From Colletes latitarsis (Eukaryota > Arthropoda > Insecta > Hymenoptera > Colletidae), in the NCBI RefSeq assembly GCF_051014445.1, contig NC_135134.1, positions 30,941,672 through 31,005,671 of the forward strand: 64,000 nt of DNA, given 5' to 3'. Position 1 is the stretch's first letter, and the number at the start of each line of letters is the position of its first letter. The translations under genes and the position numbers were made by a program. Positions 1 to 9,172 of this stretch are shown here, one piece after another. The notes under the pieces were generated by a model, which was given only the letters and a program-made list of their open reading frames with translations, was not told the origin of the DNA and made no database searches.

Positions 1-916
1 TGATTTTGCCTTTTTCGCAAACTTGTTGGCCAGATCTTGGGTTTTTTTCGTGTTTGAATCACGTAGTAATGTGGTAACACACTGAAGCAGTCAATTAAAC
101 CTGGTTTCGATCAATATTTTAGAGGATAACACCGGTTAGGTCTGGGTTAGGTCTGGGTTATGCCCGCATCTGGCTCATGATTCTGCCTTCTTCGCATACT
201 TGTTGGCCAGATCCTGGGTTTTTTTCGTGTTTGAATCACGTAGTAATGTGGTACCACACTGAAGCAGTCAATTAAACCTGGTTTCGATCAATATTTTGGA
301 GGATAACACCGGTTAGGTCTGGGTTAGGTCTGGGTTATGCCCGCATCTGGCTCATGATTATGCCTTCTTCGCATACTTGTTGGCCAGATCCTGGGTTTTT
401 TTCGTGTTTGAATCACGTACTAATGTGGTAACACACTGAAGCAGTCAATTAAACCTGGTTTCGATCAATATTTTAGAGGATAACACCGGTTAGGTCTGGG
501 TTAGGTCTGGGTTATGCCCGCATCTGGCTCATGATTATGCCTTCTTCGCATACTTGTTGGCCAGATCCTGGGTTTCTTCTGGTTTGAATCACGTAGTAAT
601 GTGGTAACACACTGAAGCAGTCAATCAAACCTGGTTTCGATCAATATTTTAGAGGATAACACCGGTTAGGTCTGGCTTAGGACTTGGTTATGCCCGCATC
701 TGGCTCATGATTTTGCCTTTTTCGCAAACTTGTTGGCCAGATCTTGGGTTTTTTTCGTGTTTGAATCACGTAGTAATGTGGTAACACACTGAAGCAGTCA
801 ATTAAACCTGGTTTCGATCAATATTTTAGAGGATAACACCGGTTAGGTCTTGGTTAGGTCTGGGTTATACCGGCATCTGGCTCATGATTTTGCCTTCTTC
901 GCATACGTGTTGGCCA
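1..916 (+). repeat. 177-bp satellite array S1 (about 5 monomers, left-truncated)
   Basis: Tandem monomers begin at 1, 178, 355, 532 and 708, a period of 177 bp, with one 176-bp monomer where the T-rich run is replaced by a TTCTTCTGG variant. Each monomer carries two tandem TTAGGTCTGGG units just after CACCGG; in the fourth monomer they have decayed to a CTTAGGACTTGG form. The last monomer has the private changes GGTTATACCGGC and CATACGTG and stops at TGTTGGCCA, where unit U1 begins. The last 562 bp (355-916) match 20115-20676, upstream of U2, with one difference noticed (ACCGG versus ACCAG). No coding signal is seen. Confidence 0.97.
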
Positions 917-1377
917 CGTGTTGACGATAAAACTGTAAGATAAAGGATGAATTAAGTTCCAAGTCCCTAAAATTTTCCAAATCATAGATTTAAAAATGAT
1001 TTAGATATTTACATGATTTTAGTGTGGGTATTTATACAAGTATGTAAATCTCTATTTATGCATAACATGTTACCCCTAAATGGGCAAGTTAATGAATTAT
1101 ATACATGTTAATTGTATAATAATAACCCTTTGTTCCTCATAAAAATTCACAACTGAATTGCTATCATTCTAAAAAAATCCATCCCAAAATATATTATCAA
1201 AACTAGTAATAAATTATTTGAACAAGGTGATAACAGATTTGAAATATTTAATAAAATTTAAATACCAGATATTGATAGTATTAATAAAATATAATATTAA
1301 TACTATTTTGACACTGTTATTTGATTTTAATATTAATTATAGATACTTTGATTATTGATTTATTAAAACATAAAGTT
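917..1377. other. A/T-rich stretch without recognisable gene (left end of U1)
   Basis: It holds short A/T-rich sequence with many stops in all frames and no recognised protein. The extreme left CGTGTTGACG is not matched by an inverted copy at the right end of the unit, so no terminal inverted repeat defines the unit as a single transposon. Equivalent stretches lie at the left ends of U2, U3 and U4. Confidence 0.6.
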
Positions 1378-1650
1378 AATGAAGTCCCAGTAGATTATAA
1401 ATATTTTAAAGAGCATGAATTAGCATAGAATTTCATAAAAAATTTGATGAGTGATAGAAGTAACTTGAATAATCTGAATTTTGTAGCTTTTACTATATCT
1501 TTGGATATGGAATCACAGATTCATTTTATTAATAAAAATAGAGATAGTACTGATGATTTACTCAGACTCGTTAAAGTAAGTGGGCCAAGTGGGAAGAATA
1601 TTAAGATAGATGGATAGATATTGGTAAAAGTATACTTCTTGTCCTTATAT
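1378..1650 (+). pseudogene. Possible Merlin (IS1595-like) transposase fragment around the first catalytic Asp (U1)
   Basis: A frame with two internal stops reads through about 90 codons and ends with VSGPSGKNIKID, then a stop and ILVKV. In Merlin/IS1595-like transposases the DDE core typically opens with a GGPG..VEIDE segment whose Asp is catalytic, and the spacing of G-P-S-G-K and I-D here resembles that. The upstream part (FVAFTISLDMESQIHF) is not recognised. A better transposase match lies 0.9 kb downstream on the same strand, which supports but does not prove that both are remains of one gene. A second, direct-orientation copy of the end of this segment lies at 4786-4880. Assignment is tentative. 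Confidence 0.4.
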
Positions 1651-1758
1651 AGGAAATCTTTAATATTACAAATAAACTCTTTCTGTAAAATCTTGAACTT
1701 ATCATTATAATTTATAGAATTAAAGTCAACGCATCTAATAATGAAAGTGAACTGAAGT

Positions 1759-1915
1759 ATTTTATAGACTTGTCAAGAACGTTTTTTGGTATATTCCTAG
1801 CAAACGACCCGTTCAACGATCGGGATGAGTTATACGTAATTCGATTCGTCTAATTCAGTATATTATTTCATTAGTATATGCATTTCATTATCTGCGGAAA
1901 TTCGGTATTTTTACA
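1759..1915 (+). repeat. Left arm of a long inverted repeat (U1)
   Basis: The arm contains ATTCCTAGCAAACG, then CCCGTTCA, GATCGGG, GAGTTATAC and TAATTCAGTA. The same blocks occur in the same order on the minus strand at 4540-4700, with small indels. The arms bracket about 2.6 kb holding the Merlin transposase C-terminus and the Copia remnant. They could be long ends of an otherwise unrecognised DNA transposon or an older inverted duplication. Confidence 0.7.
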
Positions 1916-2520
1916 AAGTAACTAAGTATTTTAAATATATTCTGATAGGTTCACAGGTGGAAACAAGTGACTGTCGTTACCTGTGTTCAAAATGCCAGCT
2001 AGTAAAATGCTAATTTGTTAACAATAACATTTGTTGAATGAAATTTCTGCTATTTCTGCAAATATCTCATTGAATAAATCACCATCTTTCTATTATATAT
2101 ACATTTACTAAATACATAATGGCTCAGGTATCCAATGAAGTTACTCTTATTGGAAATATAAAATATTGATAGTATTATATGTTAGAAAAAAGTGGTGTCT
2201 TCAATTTAATTCATGTAAGCATCAGTAATGAGATCTTGAAAATTGACGCTGTGATTAATTTTCAAATGGCCTCTGTGCCATTATTTCTACAACAAAATGT
2301 TGATTCATCAGTCTCTATCTACTCTACCCTTCCACAATTGCTGCGCAGTATTTTTATTTAATGTTAGTTATATAATATATCACGACATTGCTCATAATTA
2401 TACGTTAGCATATATGGTAATTTTAAAACAATATCTGTAACTGAGTTTGTTTTCACGTTCTTTGCTTTTCAAATATCTTTATATAATGCAATGGCTTTTA
2501 AAAACTAAGGGTATAAACAT
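1916..2520. other. A/T-rich stretch, no recognised gene (U1)
   Basis: It contains a 60-codon frame at 2179-2361 conserved in all four units, but that follows simply from the near-identity of the units, and the translation matches no family I recognise. It lies between the two Merlin-like pieces and may be decayed middle transposase sequence. Near 2453 U1 lacks 8 bp present in U2-U4. Confidence 0.5.
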
Positions 2521-2847
2521 CTCACCGTAAACCGTAAATAGTTTACATTTTAAAGATCCAGAAACAGGCGCTCATACGAATAAAACAGAAACTACGTGGA
2601 AGCATAGTAAACACTTTTTGCCTGAATATTGTCGGTTAGTATTTGCAGTTCCACACGTTTTTTAATATGTTTTTCTAACATATAATACAAAATAATAAAT
2701 ATTATATTTTCTATTTTCAGCAAAAAAGATAATTTCATTGGGTACTTAAGCCATTACGTGTTTTATAAACCTTCCAAGCAAGGAAAGGATGATTTATTTA
2801 ATCAGTTCTTAAAAGAAATTTCAGAAATTTCATTTGATGATGATTGA
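2521..2847 (+). pseudogene. Merlin-type (IS1595/ISXO2-like DDE) transposase, C-terminal remnant with intron (U1)
   Basis: Merlin transposases are cut-and-paste DDE enzymes related to bacterial IS1595/IS1016 enzymes. The frame reads NSLHFKDPETGAHTN then KTETTWKHSKHFLPEY, which fits the family block holding the third catalytic residue, the Glu of the H-T-N-x-x-E-x-x-W motif. A GT-AG intron is inferred at 2635-2720 with a pyrimidine-rich acceptor ending TTTTCAG. Joining across it keeps the frame into KKDNFIGYLSHYVF, a typical continuation, and the frame ends at TGA 2845-2847 after an acidic tail. Only the last third of the enzyme is present. The first catalytic Asp is recognisable only doubtfully upstream, and no full frame links the two. 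Family assignment is good; function is lost. Confidence 0.82.
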
Positions 2848-3164
2848 TTCTGTAAAAAATCAAAATATACCAGACTTAGATGATAATGAAATTTAATAAT
2901 AAAAACAAGTTAAGCCAACGTACTGCGTGCAATAGTAATTTACTATATATTGTAAACACTGTCAGCGGCGGGGAGACATTTTTTACTGTTGCTGCATGTA
3001 CTGTCTACATACCTGGTTTTAATACTGTCCACCTGACCGACTCGTGGAAGTTCTATGCCTAAAAAAATGATTTTTATGCATCATACAAATTCTTCTACAA
3101 ATTCCCATTTGAGAATGTAGAATAGATCCAATTAGATAAATTATTTATAATTTTTAAAATGAAC
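2848..3164. other. Stretch between Merlin and Copia remnants, no recognised gene (U1)
   Basis: A 60-codon plus-strand frame at 2880-3062 carries a short GC-richer segment (GTCAGCGGCGGGGAGAC) but resembles no family I know. The Copia similarity on the minus strand starts near 3165. Confidence 0.5.
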
Positions 3165-4338
3165 ATAGCAACGATTTAATGTTAATCATTACATTACCAA
3201 TCTTTCCAGATATTAGTTTAAAACCATCACCAACTTTAATATCAACCGGGTTTTGTAGATTTTTGGATTCATAAAAGTACTCATCTGTGTTTATTATGTG
3301 ATCTGAGCAACCACTATCTAGTAGCCATTTAATATTTCTACTTCTTCTATTTTGCTACTTTTCATTACTTCAACCTTGAATGAATTGTAATTTCTACTGT
3401 CATCTAGACTCGAATTTCCAGCCACTTTTCTATCGTGTCTATTTTGTATATGTTTGAAAAGGTTGCCTTTTGTAATAATTATTAAAGTTTTCTGGGCAGT
3501 AACGTTGGATGTGCCCTGACTTATTACACTGACTTAACATACCGCTTCAGTAGTCGTTGCACTGCTATGCTGATTATCCTTTGAATTGAGATACTTGTTC
3601 TGATTGCGTTGTACGTGTCGAAACCTATGACCTCTAGGATTTTTAGTTAAATTTGAACTAAACGTGCGAGTGTAATTTCTGCTGTACTCAAAGTAGTAAC
3701 TTTTACCGTTTCTCTTTTGATACTCTAACAGTAATTTAGATTTTACATACTCAACTGTTTTCTCCTTCGTTGGCAGTGCATCAATAATATCAACAATACG
3801 TGAGAAGTTAACGTTAATAACAGATAATTCAATTTATCCTCTTCATTCACAGTCTCACCAGTATTTTTGAGCCTATTTATATGCGTTTCAAATTCGTTAA
3901 AGAAGTCACTTGGATTTTCACCTTCTTTCATTTTTAATTCTAACAATCTTCTTTTACACAATAGCTTTACTGCACTGTTTTTAACTAGATAAATTTCGTC
4001 AAGCTTTGCAATCATATTTTTCGCAGTCGTTTCTGATATTATTAATTCTAACTGAGTGTTTGAAATACTGTTTACGATGTAACTTTTTGCTTTAATTTCC
4101 TTTTTTATTCCAATCTTCGACTCTTATTTCAGCCGGTCTTTCATCATGTAGAATAACCTCGTTACAGTCTTTCATTTCTAAAAATAAATTTAGCCTGAAT
4201 TTCCAGATCCATAAAATATTTGTAACATGAAATCGTCCTTTTTTTCACTTGCCATGCTTCAAACTTAGGTTATCTTCCTTTCACAACTAAATTTCTTTTC
4301 TTTACTGTTAACGAACAAACCACGGACCTCTGCTACCA
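3165..4338 (-). pseudogene. Copia-type retrotransposon gag-protease remnant (U1)
   Basis: Read from 4338 leftwards, the order is that of a Ty1/Copia element. It starts with a primer-binding site at 4327-4338, followed by a MASEKKDDF start near 4254. Next comes a gag core of the UBN2 type (VKLLCKRRLLELKM, NPSDFFNEFE, LNYLLLTLTSHV) in the open stretch 3743-4015, then a CCHC zinc knuckle CNKSGHIQRYC at about 3494-3528 whose first Cys is out of frame. An aspartic protease with LLDSGCSDH and a downstream VGDG lies at about 3165-3335. Gag packages RNA and the protease matures the polyprotein. At least three frame changes (near 4190, 4100 and 3810) and stops before the protease inactivate it. Integrase, reverse transcriptase and the second LTR are absent. 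Confidence 0.85.
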
Positions 4339-4526
4339 TGTTAAAATACTGTTTATATTATTTATTATAATGAATCTTGTTACAAAACAAACACACTTAT
4401 TTTCCATTGTGAAAAGAAAACTTAAAAACTAAAAGAACATTCCTCGACGTGTGCTTCTCTCACAAACACACACACACACTCCTAAACACTAAAGAAACTA
4501 ACGAATTTTAAGTCATATTTCTAACA
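4339..4526 (-). repeat. Copia LTR adjoining the gag remnant (U1)
   Basis: The segment starts TGTTA and ends TAACA on the plus strand, the inverted TG...CA ends expected of an LTR, and directly abuts a 12-base primer-binding site (minus strand TGGTAGCAGAGG, 4327-4338). That site complements the 3' end of the insect initiator methionine tRNA (...CTCTGCTACCA). Length is about 188 bp. A CA run at about 4468-4480 varies between units. The outer limit is inferred from the TAACA end only, because the partner LTR is missing; the following bases contain further AACA steps, so it could be some bases longer. Confidence 0.65.
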
Positions 4527-4539
4527 ATAACAGTAACAG

Positions 4540-4700
4540 TTTATAAAAAAATAACGAATTTCCACAGATGCATAGAAATGCATATCAATAATGTACTGAA
4601 TTAGGCGAATCGAATAATGTATAACTCACCCCGATCCGTGAACGGGCCTAGCGTTTGCTAGGAATGTTCCATAACTTTTCAACAAAGTCTAAAATTTTTC
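4540..4700 (-). repeat. Right arm of the long inverted repeat (U1)
   Basis: Reverse-complement counterpart of 1759-1915, sharing TTCCTAGCAAACG, CCCGTTCA, GAGTTATAC and TAATTCAGTA. It has an extra CTAGG inside the CCTAGCAAACG...CCCGTT part, making a short hairpin around CCTAGCGTTTGCTAGG. The Copia LTR lies immediately inside it. Confidence 0.7.
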
Positions 4701-4785
4701 CCAAGGGTTTTTGAATACCTATACACTGTATAGATATCCTGTTTCCTTCAACCGAACGACACGTGTCCCTAAAAAATATATTTAT

Positions 4786-4880
4786 AAAGTAAGTCGGTCA
4801 AGTAGGAAGAATATTCAGATATTTAAGAATATGAATGTATTGGTAAAAATATCCATTCCTCTTACCTTTATGTCCTGTGT
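4786..4880 (+). pseudogene. Second Merlin-like or unknown fragment, direct repeat of 1571-1660 (U1)
   Basis: AAAGTAAGT, CAAGT, GGAAGAATATT and TTGGTAAAA occur in the same order and orientation as at about 1576-1640. The translation reads KVSRSSRKNIQI and NVLVKISIP, against KVSGPSGKNIKI and ILVKV upstream. It lies just outside the right arm of the inverted repeat. It is diverged relative to the first copy and non-functional. Confidence 0.45.
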
Positions 4881-5374
4881 ATTGGATAATATAGATTTAC
4901 ATACTTTTACCGCTGAATTCGAAATTCTGAACTAAACATAGGTACAGGACTCGTCAAAACCGTTTTTCATTCTTTTTATAGTTTTATCTGTTTTCCAAAA
5001 AACAACCAATTAAATTAAGTTGCAAGAATGCAAAAGCGATAAAACTTACAGAGGCTTTAAATGTTTACTTAAGACTTTGCCTTTTGTAAAAACCGGCGAT
5101 ATTGACTGTGTGTGTGTGTGTGTGTAAATCGTCGTACGTTCGTGCCCGGTGCAGTAAAACACGTGCATCGATCTAAGTTACGTACGTTCCTCACGTGCCA
5201 CTTTCTCAATCTATACTTTTAAATAAAAATTTTCGATGAGGTGCATTTGTAGCTATTACGTGTAGCATCATGAGCAAACTCTTAGAAAATCACTCCTACT
5301 CCTCATTTGGACAGAATTTTTACTTTCATGATTATAGCGAAAAGTCGTTTTCCTGCTCGGGGAACACATATGTA
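4881..5374. other. Non-coding stretch with TG microsatellite (U1)
   Basis: It contains a (TG)9.5 run at 5107-5125, then a somewhat GC-richer segment (CGTCGTACGTTCGTGCCCGG). U1 and U4 share about 48 bp near 5240-5287 that U2 and U3 lack, while U2 and U3 have 19 bp (near 24834) that U1 and U4 lack. No gene is recognised. Confidence 0.6.
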
Positions 5375-6753
5375 CAGGGTGTTCGGCCACCCCTGGGAAA
5401 AATTTTAATGGGGGATTCTAGATGCCAAAATACGAAAATACAGACGAAAATCAAGAATACCAATTTGTTGATAGAGGCTACGTTAAAAAGTTATTAACAA
5501 TTAAACTAAAAAATTTCAAATCGTTCTGGAAAAATTGTTATCGGTTGCGGGGGTCAATTACAATCATTTTTGGTGAATACACATACCTCCGAAATCTTAC
5601 CCACTTTCGAGATAAAAATTCGAGAATGTGTGAAATTTGTTCGATGGAAAAGAAAAATTTCAAATCGTTTTGGAAAAATTATCTTCGGTTGCGGGGGTTA
5701 CTTACAACCATTTTGGGTGAATCGTCATATCCCCCTAATCATGCGCATTTTCGAGAAAGAAATTCAGTACGGGCGGAACTTTAAACGTTAACAACTTTTT
5801 AATAAAGCCTCCATTAACAAATTGGTATTCTTGATTTTCGTCTTACTTTGGTCTCTAGAATCCCCTGGGAGAAATTGTAATGGGAGATTCTAGAGGTTAA
5901 AGTAGAACGAAAATCAAGAATACCAATTTGTTGATGGAGTAATACGATACTAAACAAAGTTATTGACGTTTAAAGTTCCGCTCTTACTTTCGAATTTTTT
6001 TCTCGAAAATGCGCAGGATTTCGTATGTGGTATGTCTATTCACCGAAAATAATTGTAATTGACCCCCGAAACCGAAAGTAATTTTTTCAGAACGATTTGA
6101 AATTTTCTTTTTCTTTCGTCGAAAAATTTAGGCACTGCCTGTCGATTTTTCTTAAAAATTCCTTTCTGATTTTTATTCAGTTTGTAAAATAGTTGTTTAA
6201 TAATACTCTTTGTGTAGGTACCCATGAGCTCTACTCGCGAAAAAAAAACGTTTCATTGGAATATATTCACTATTCACTATATCAGTAGGAGTTGCGGGGG
6301 CTGTTTGAAAATTTGACCAGTTATATGGGATTTTTCTCACTTTACGGGGTCAAGGAACAACTTTTCCAACATCTCTACATATTCTCCATTAAAATATGCG
6401 TTGTGTTGCTGTTTGAAACATTAAAATCGTTCGATCCGGCTGTCGACCAAAAAAAAAAAATGCTTGTTACTGACCCCTGTAACGAAAACTAATTCTTCCA
6501 AGACGATTCGAAATTCTTTTTTACTTGAATTTTTTTTGTCGAAACTGAGTAGGATTTCGGGGGTACGATTCTAACTGACCTCCGCGACCAACAATAATTT
6601 TTTCAGAACGATTTGAAATTTTTTTATTTAATGTTATTAATAACTACTTTTTAACGAAACCTCAGTCGAAAAATTGATATTCTTAATTTTCGTCTTATTT
6701 TGGCTTCTAGAATCTCCCATTAAAATTTTTCCCAGGTGTGGCCAAACACCCTG
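5375..6753. mobile_element. Non-autonomous DNA transposon, 1.38 kb, CAGGG inverted ends (U1, element a)
   Basis: The left end CAGGGTGTTCGGCCACCCCT and right end, ending GGCCAAACACCCTG, are inverted copies, each flanked by TA, as expected of TA-targeting Tc1/mariner-type elements. Similarity extends inward on both sides: GGGAAAAATTTTAATGGG, a TCTAGA site, and AAAATCAAGAATACCAA. The interior has tandem degenerate subrepeats with AAATTTCAAATCG at 5511 and 5655 (144 bp apart) and their inverted forms on the right. No transposase is encoded; frames such as 5422-5784 are translations of subrepeats. Superfamily is an inference from the TA flanks. Confidence 0.75.
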
Positions 6754-6992
6754 TATATATTAAATCAATATTAATGAAATTACACCTTGACCGAATTCAT
6801 TTCAATCCCCACACTAATACATATATTGTGTGTATGTACCATAAATGGTCGAGAATGGAGTCACCTTTCCTATACTGGTATTATTAGATGGTCGCAGGTC
6901 CTGCATAAATTTCAATTTACATAATTTTTGTTTTGAGTAAACTCATTTTACTTTTTTGTATATTATTACCTAATGCAACTCATATTTTCCAG
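6754..6992. other. A/T-rich stretch ending in a splice acceptor for the pogo remnant (U1)
   Basis: No gene is recognised. The end (CATATTTTCCAG at 6981-6992) is a plausible 3' splice site directly before the first recognisable codons of the downstream transposase. Confidence 0.5.
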
Positions 6993-8180
6993 CCATGCGA
7001 TGTAGGAATATTTAGACGATTAAAAGTTGCATGGCGAAGGGTAGTGCAGGAACATAGACAAAGTACGTAGGTAGACTAAACCCATTACGAAGGTGAATTT
7101 CGCACCAATATATCATACCATATATAAATTCCATGAAGAAGGAAATGCTTTTAAAGCTTGTGGTGGCCTATGACCGTTTAACTCAAATACAATTTACTAG
7201 ACAAAACGTATTTTAGAAAGAAGAAAATAAATTAGAATTCATGTCGCCAGATGAAACTGACATCAATGACAGCAATATAGGTAGTTTTACATAGCATTCA
7301 AGAGCATATTCCAGATGATCTGAGAGGGGAACAATTTTCTTTTCTATATAGAAAATATTAAAATACAATCGGGACACAACTAAGACACAACACAAGACAC
7401 AACTCGCAGAGAGAAAGCACTGCTGATGTTCAACGCAGTGCAGTTCATAGTAACAGTAAAACCAATACCAGTGTAGAAGACTAATTTAACAACGTTTCGC
7501 TAGAAGAAACTAATATATGATATACTGATCATTAATTAACTTTAATATTTCATGACAATGATGCTTTTACTTTTTTCTAATGGGAATTGTTTTGTTTCCG
7601 ATGGTACTGAAATCAAACTACATTAATTCTACAACGTTACTTTACTTATTTTCTCGTAAAGACAAAGATTCTTCAGAATCTATTCTGGATAAACATTATC
7701 AACATTATCAAAAGATTGAAAAAACAACAAAGAAAAGAAAAGAAAAGAAAAGAAAAGAAAAGAAAAGAAATATAGAAAGAGTGTGTGCAATCAAAGTTAC
7801 ATCAAAGACATGAAAATAGGCTCAGCTTGAAAAAATAGAAGCAATTGATAACCAGGAAAAAGAAAAACAAAGAATGAAAGAAGAACGATTAGAAAAGAAA
7901 AAAACAAGCCGAGAAATTAAAAGAAGAAAAGCTATTGAAAAAAGAAAGAAAAACAGAAAAATGAAAAGGAAAAGGAGAAAGAAAAGCAAGACGAAGAGAA
8001 GGAGAAATGTAAAACTCAAACTAAAAATAAAAATAAAGTTAAGAACGTGAAAAGAAAATAATAAATAATATTATTGTGTTGTTTTTACAGGGTGAATGTA
8101 GTAACTGAACCAGGTGGTTATGACTATGCAACATTTTTATTAGCATCTTTTTCAAACTCCACTTGGAACAACACTGTACG
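6993..8180 (+). pseudogene. pogo/Tigger/jerky-type (DDE_1) transposase C-terminal remnant (U1)
   Basis: Directly after a splice acceptor the frame reads PCDVGIFRRLKVAWRRVV, the family block normally written LQPLDVGVF..LK..W around the last catalytic residue of the DDE_1 domain. After a stop it continues ITKVNFAP and then FKACGL, a stop, PFN, matching the conserved GFRATGLYPFNP block. About 0.5 kb further a Lys/Glu-rich tail follows, interrupted by an (AAAAG)8 run at 7731-7770 and including KEKQRMKEERLEKKK, typical of C-termini in this family. An acceptor TTTTTACAG at 8082-8090 precedes GECSN, a stop, TRWL, perhaps a decayed zinc-finger exon. Several stops and frame changes remove function. 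The N-terminal DNA-binding part and most of the catalytic domain are missing. Confidence 0.75.
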
Positions 8181-8485
8181 TATGTATGTATGGGATTATC
8201 AGGAACCGTGTTTGTTCGTTAATCGGCACACTCGTATTTATTTCGTTAAACACAGTCACACCTACTACGTACTTTTCTTCAATCTTTCTCTCTTCCGTGC
8301 TGTCTTTTCTCGCTTTCTGGGTTATTCACCCATCAGCTGTTCGGCCGTACGCTCGCCGCGTGTTGACGGCTTTTTCGGCGGTAACCGTCTTCGCTCGTGC
8401 AAGCTCGTGGACAGCGAACGATTCGCTGTACGGCCAAAAATTCGTGCGCGATTTAATAATTTTCAACTGCACGGTTCCCTACATA
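8181..8485. other. GC-richer stretch of unknown origin (U1)
   Basis: The part from about 8335 to 8450 is clearly richer in G and C than the rest of the unit (TTCGGCCGTACGCTCGCCGC). Long frames cross it in two phases because stops are few in GC-rich sequence; neither translation is recognised. It may be untranslated or promoter sequence of another TE. It ends at the TA flank of the next inverted-end element. Confidence 0.5.
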
Positions 8486-9162
8486 CAGGGTGTTCGGCCA
8501 TCCATGGGAAAAATTTTAATGGGGGATTCTAGAGGTAAAAATAAGACGAAAATCAAGAATACCAATTAGTTGATGGAGGCACTGTTAAAAAGTTATTAAT
8601 GTTTAAAGTTCCGCTCGTACTGAATTTTTTTCTCGAAAATGCGCAAGATTTCGGGGGTATGTCTATACATAAAAAATGATTGTCACCGACCCTCGCAACT
8701 GAAAATAATTTTTCACAGAACGATTTGAAATCTTTCTTTTTCATCGAAAAATATAGGCACCCGATTAGATTTTCGGTAAGGAATTTTTTTCTCGAAAGTG
8801 CGTAGGATTTCGGGGGTATGTGTAATGACCAAAAATGATTGTAATTGACCCCTGTAACCGAAAATAATTTTTTTAGAACGATTTGAAAAATTTGTTTTTC
8901 GCCGAAAAATATCAACACATACTCGAATTTTTTTCTCGAAACTGAGTAGGATTTCGAATATATGTCTATTCACTAAAAATGCTTGTAATTGACCTCCGCA
9001 GCCGAAAATAATTTTTCTGGAACGACTTGAAATTTTTGAATCAAATTGTTAATAACTTTTTAACGAAGCCTCCATCAACAAATTGGTATTCTTGATTTTC
9101 GTTTTAGTTTGGCCTCTAGAATATCCTATTAAAATGTTTCTCAGGGCTGGCCGAACACCCTC
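8486..9162. mobile_element. Non-autonomous DNA transposon, 0.68 kb, CAGGG inverted ends (U1, element b)
   Basis: The left end CAGGGTGTTCGGCCATCC and right end GGCTGGCCGAACACCCTC are inverted, with TA on both sides (8484-8485 and 9163-9164). It shares the inward TCTAGA and AATCAAGAATACCAA blocks with element a. The interior contains three degenerate subrepeats with GAACGATTTGAAA-like cores near 8718, 8878 and 9020. It forms the right end of the unit, only 10 bp from the satellite junction. In U1 and U3 the last base is C (CCCTC); in U2 and U4 it is G. Confidence 0.75.
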
Positions 9163-9172
9163 TATACTACTA

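Larger units (their letters stand above)
917..9172 (+). repeat. Composite TE-derived long unit U1 (8,256 bp)
   Basis: First of four near-identical units embedded in the satellite. The left edge follows TGTTGGCCA and the right edge is followed by TGTTTACTAGATCC, which aligns with the satellite TGTTGGCCAGATCC. Contents in order: Merlin-like fragment, Merlin transposase C-terminus, minus-strand Copia gag-protease with LTR, 1.38-kb inverted-end element, pogo-type transposase C-terminus, GC-richer stretch, 0.68-kb inverted-end element. U1 differs from the other units by lacking 8 bp near 2453, by a longer AAAAG run (8 instead of 5 units) and by scattered substitutions. The unit as a whole is A/T-rich. 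All reading frames of transposase or gag type are interrupted, so it is an amplified non-functional cluster. Confidence 0.95.

Noticed and set aside
1..916. CRISPR-like array
   Set aside because: Whole 177-bp units are repeated without unique spacers; the DNA is eukaryotic.
2179..2361. 60-codon frame conserved in four copies
   Set aside because: Conservation reflects recent duplication of the whole unit, not selection on this frame; no recognisable family.
5422..5784. 120-codon frame, and overlapping 5570-5791
   Set aside because: It translates the inverted end and internal subrepeats of a non-autonomous element; overlapping frames are equally long.
7822..8019. Hydrophobic Phe/Leu-rich small protein on the minus strand
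   Set aside because: It is the antisense of the A/G-rich Lys-coding tail of the pogo-type remnant.
8358..8369. CGTGTTGACG also at the left end of the unit (917), as possible terminal repeat
   Set aside because: Only 10 bases match, in direct orientation, with no extension; chance is sufficient.
8074..8569. 152- and 127-codon overlapping frames as a host gene
   Set aside because: Two frames are open only because the GC-richer segment lacks stops; neither resembles a protein and both run into the inverted end of element b.
917..9172. The long unit as one autonomous giant transposon
   Set aside because: Its ends are not inverted copies, its parts come from different TE classes in both orientations, and none is intact.
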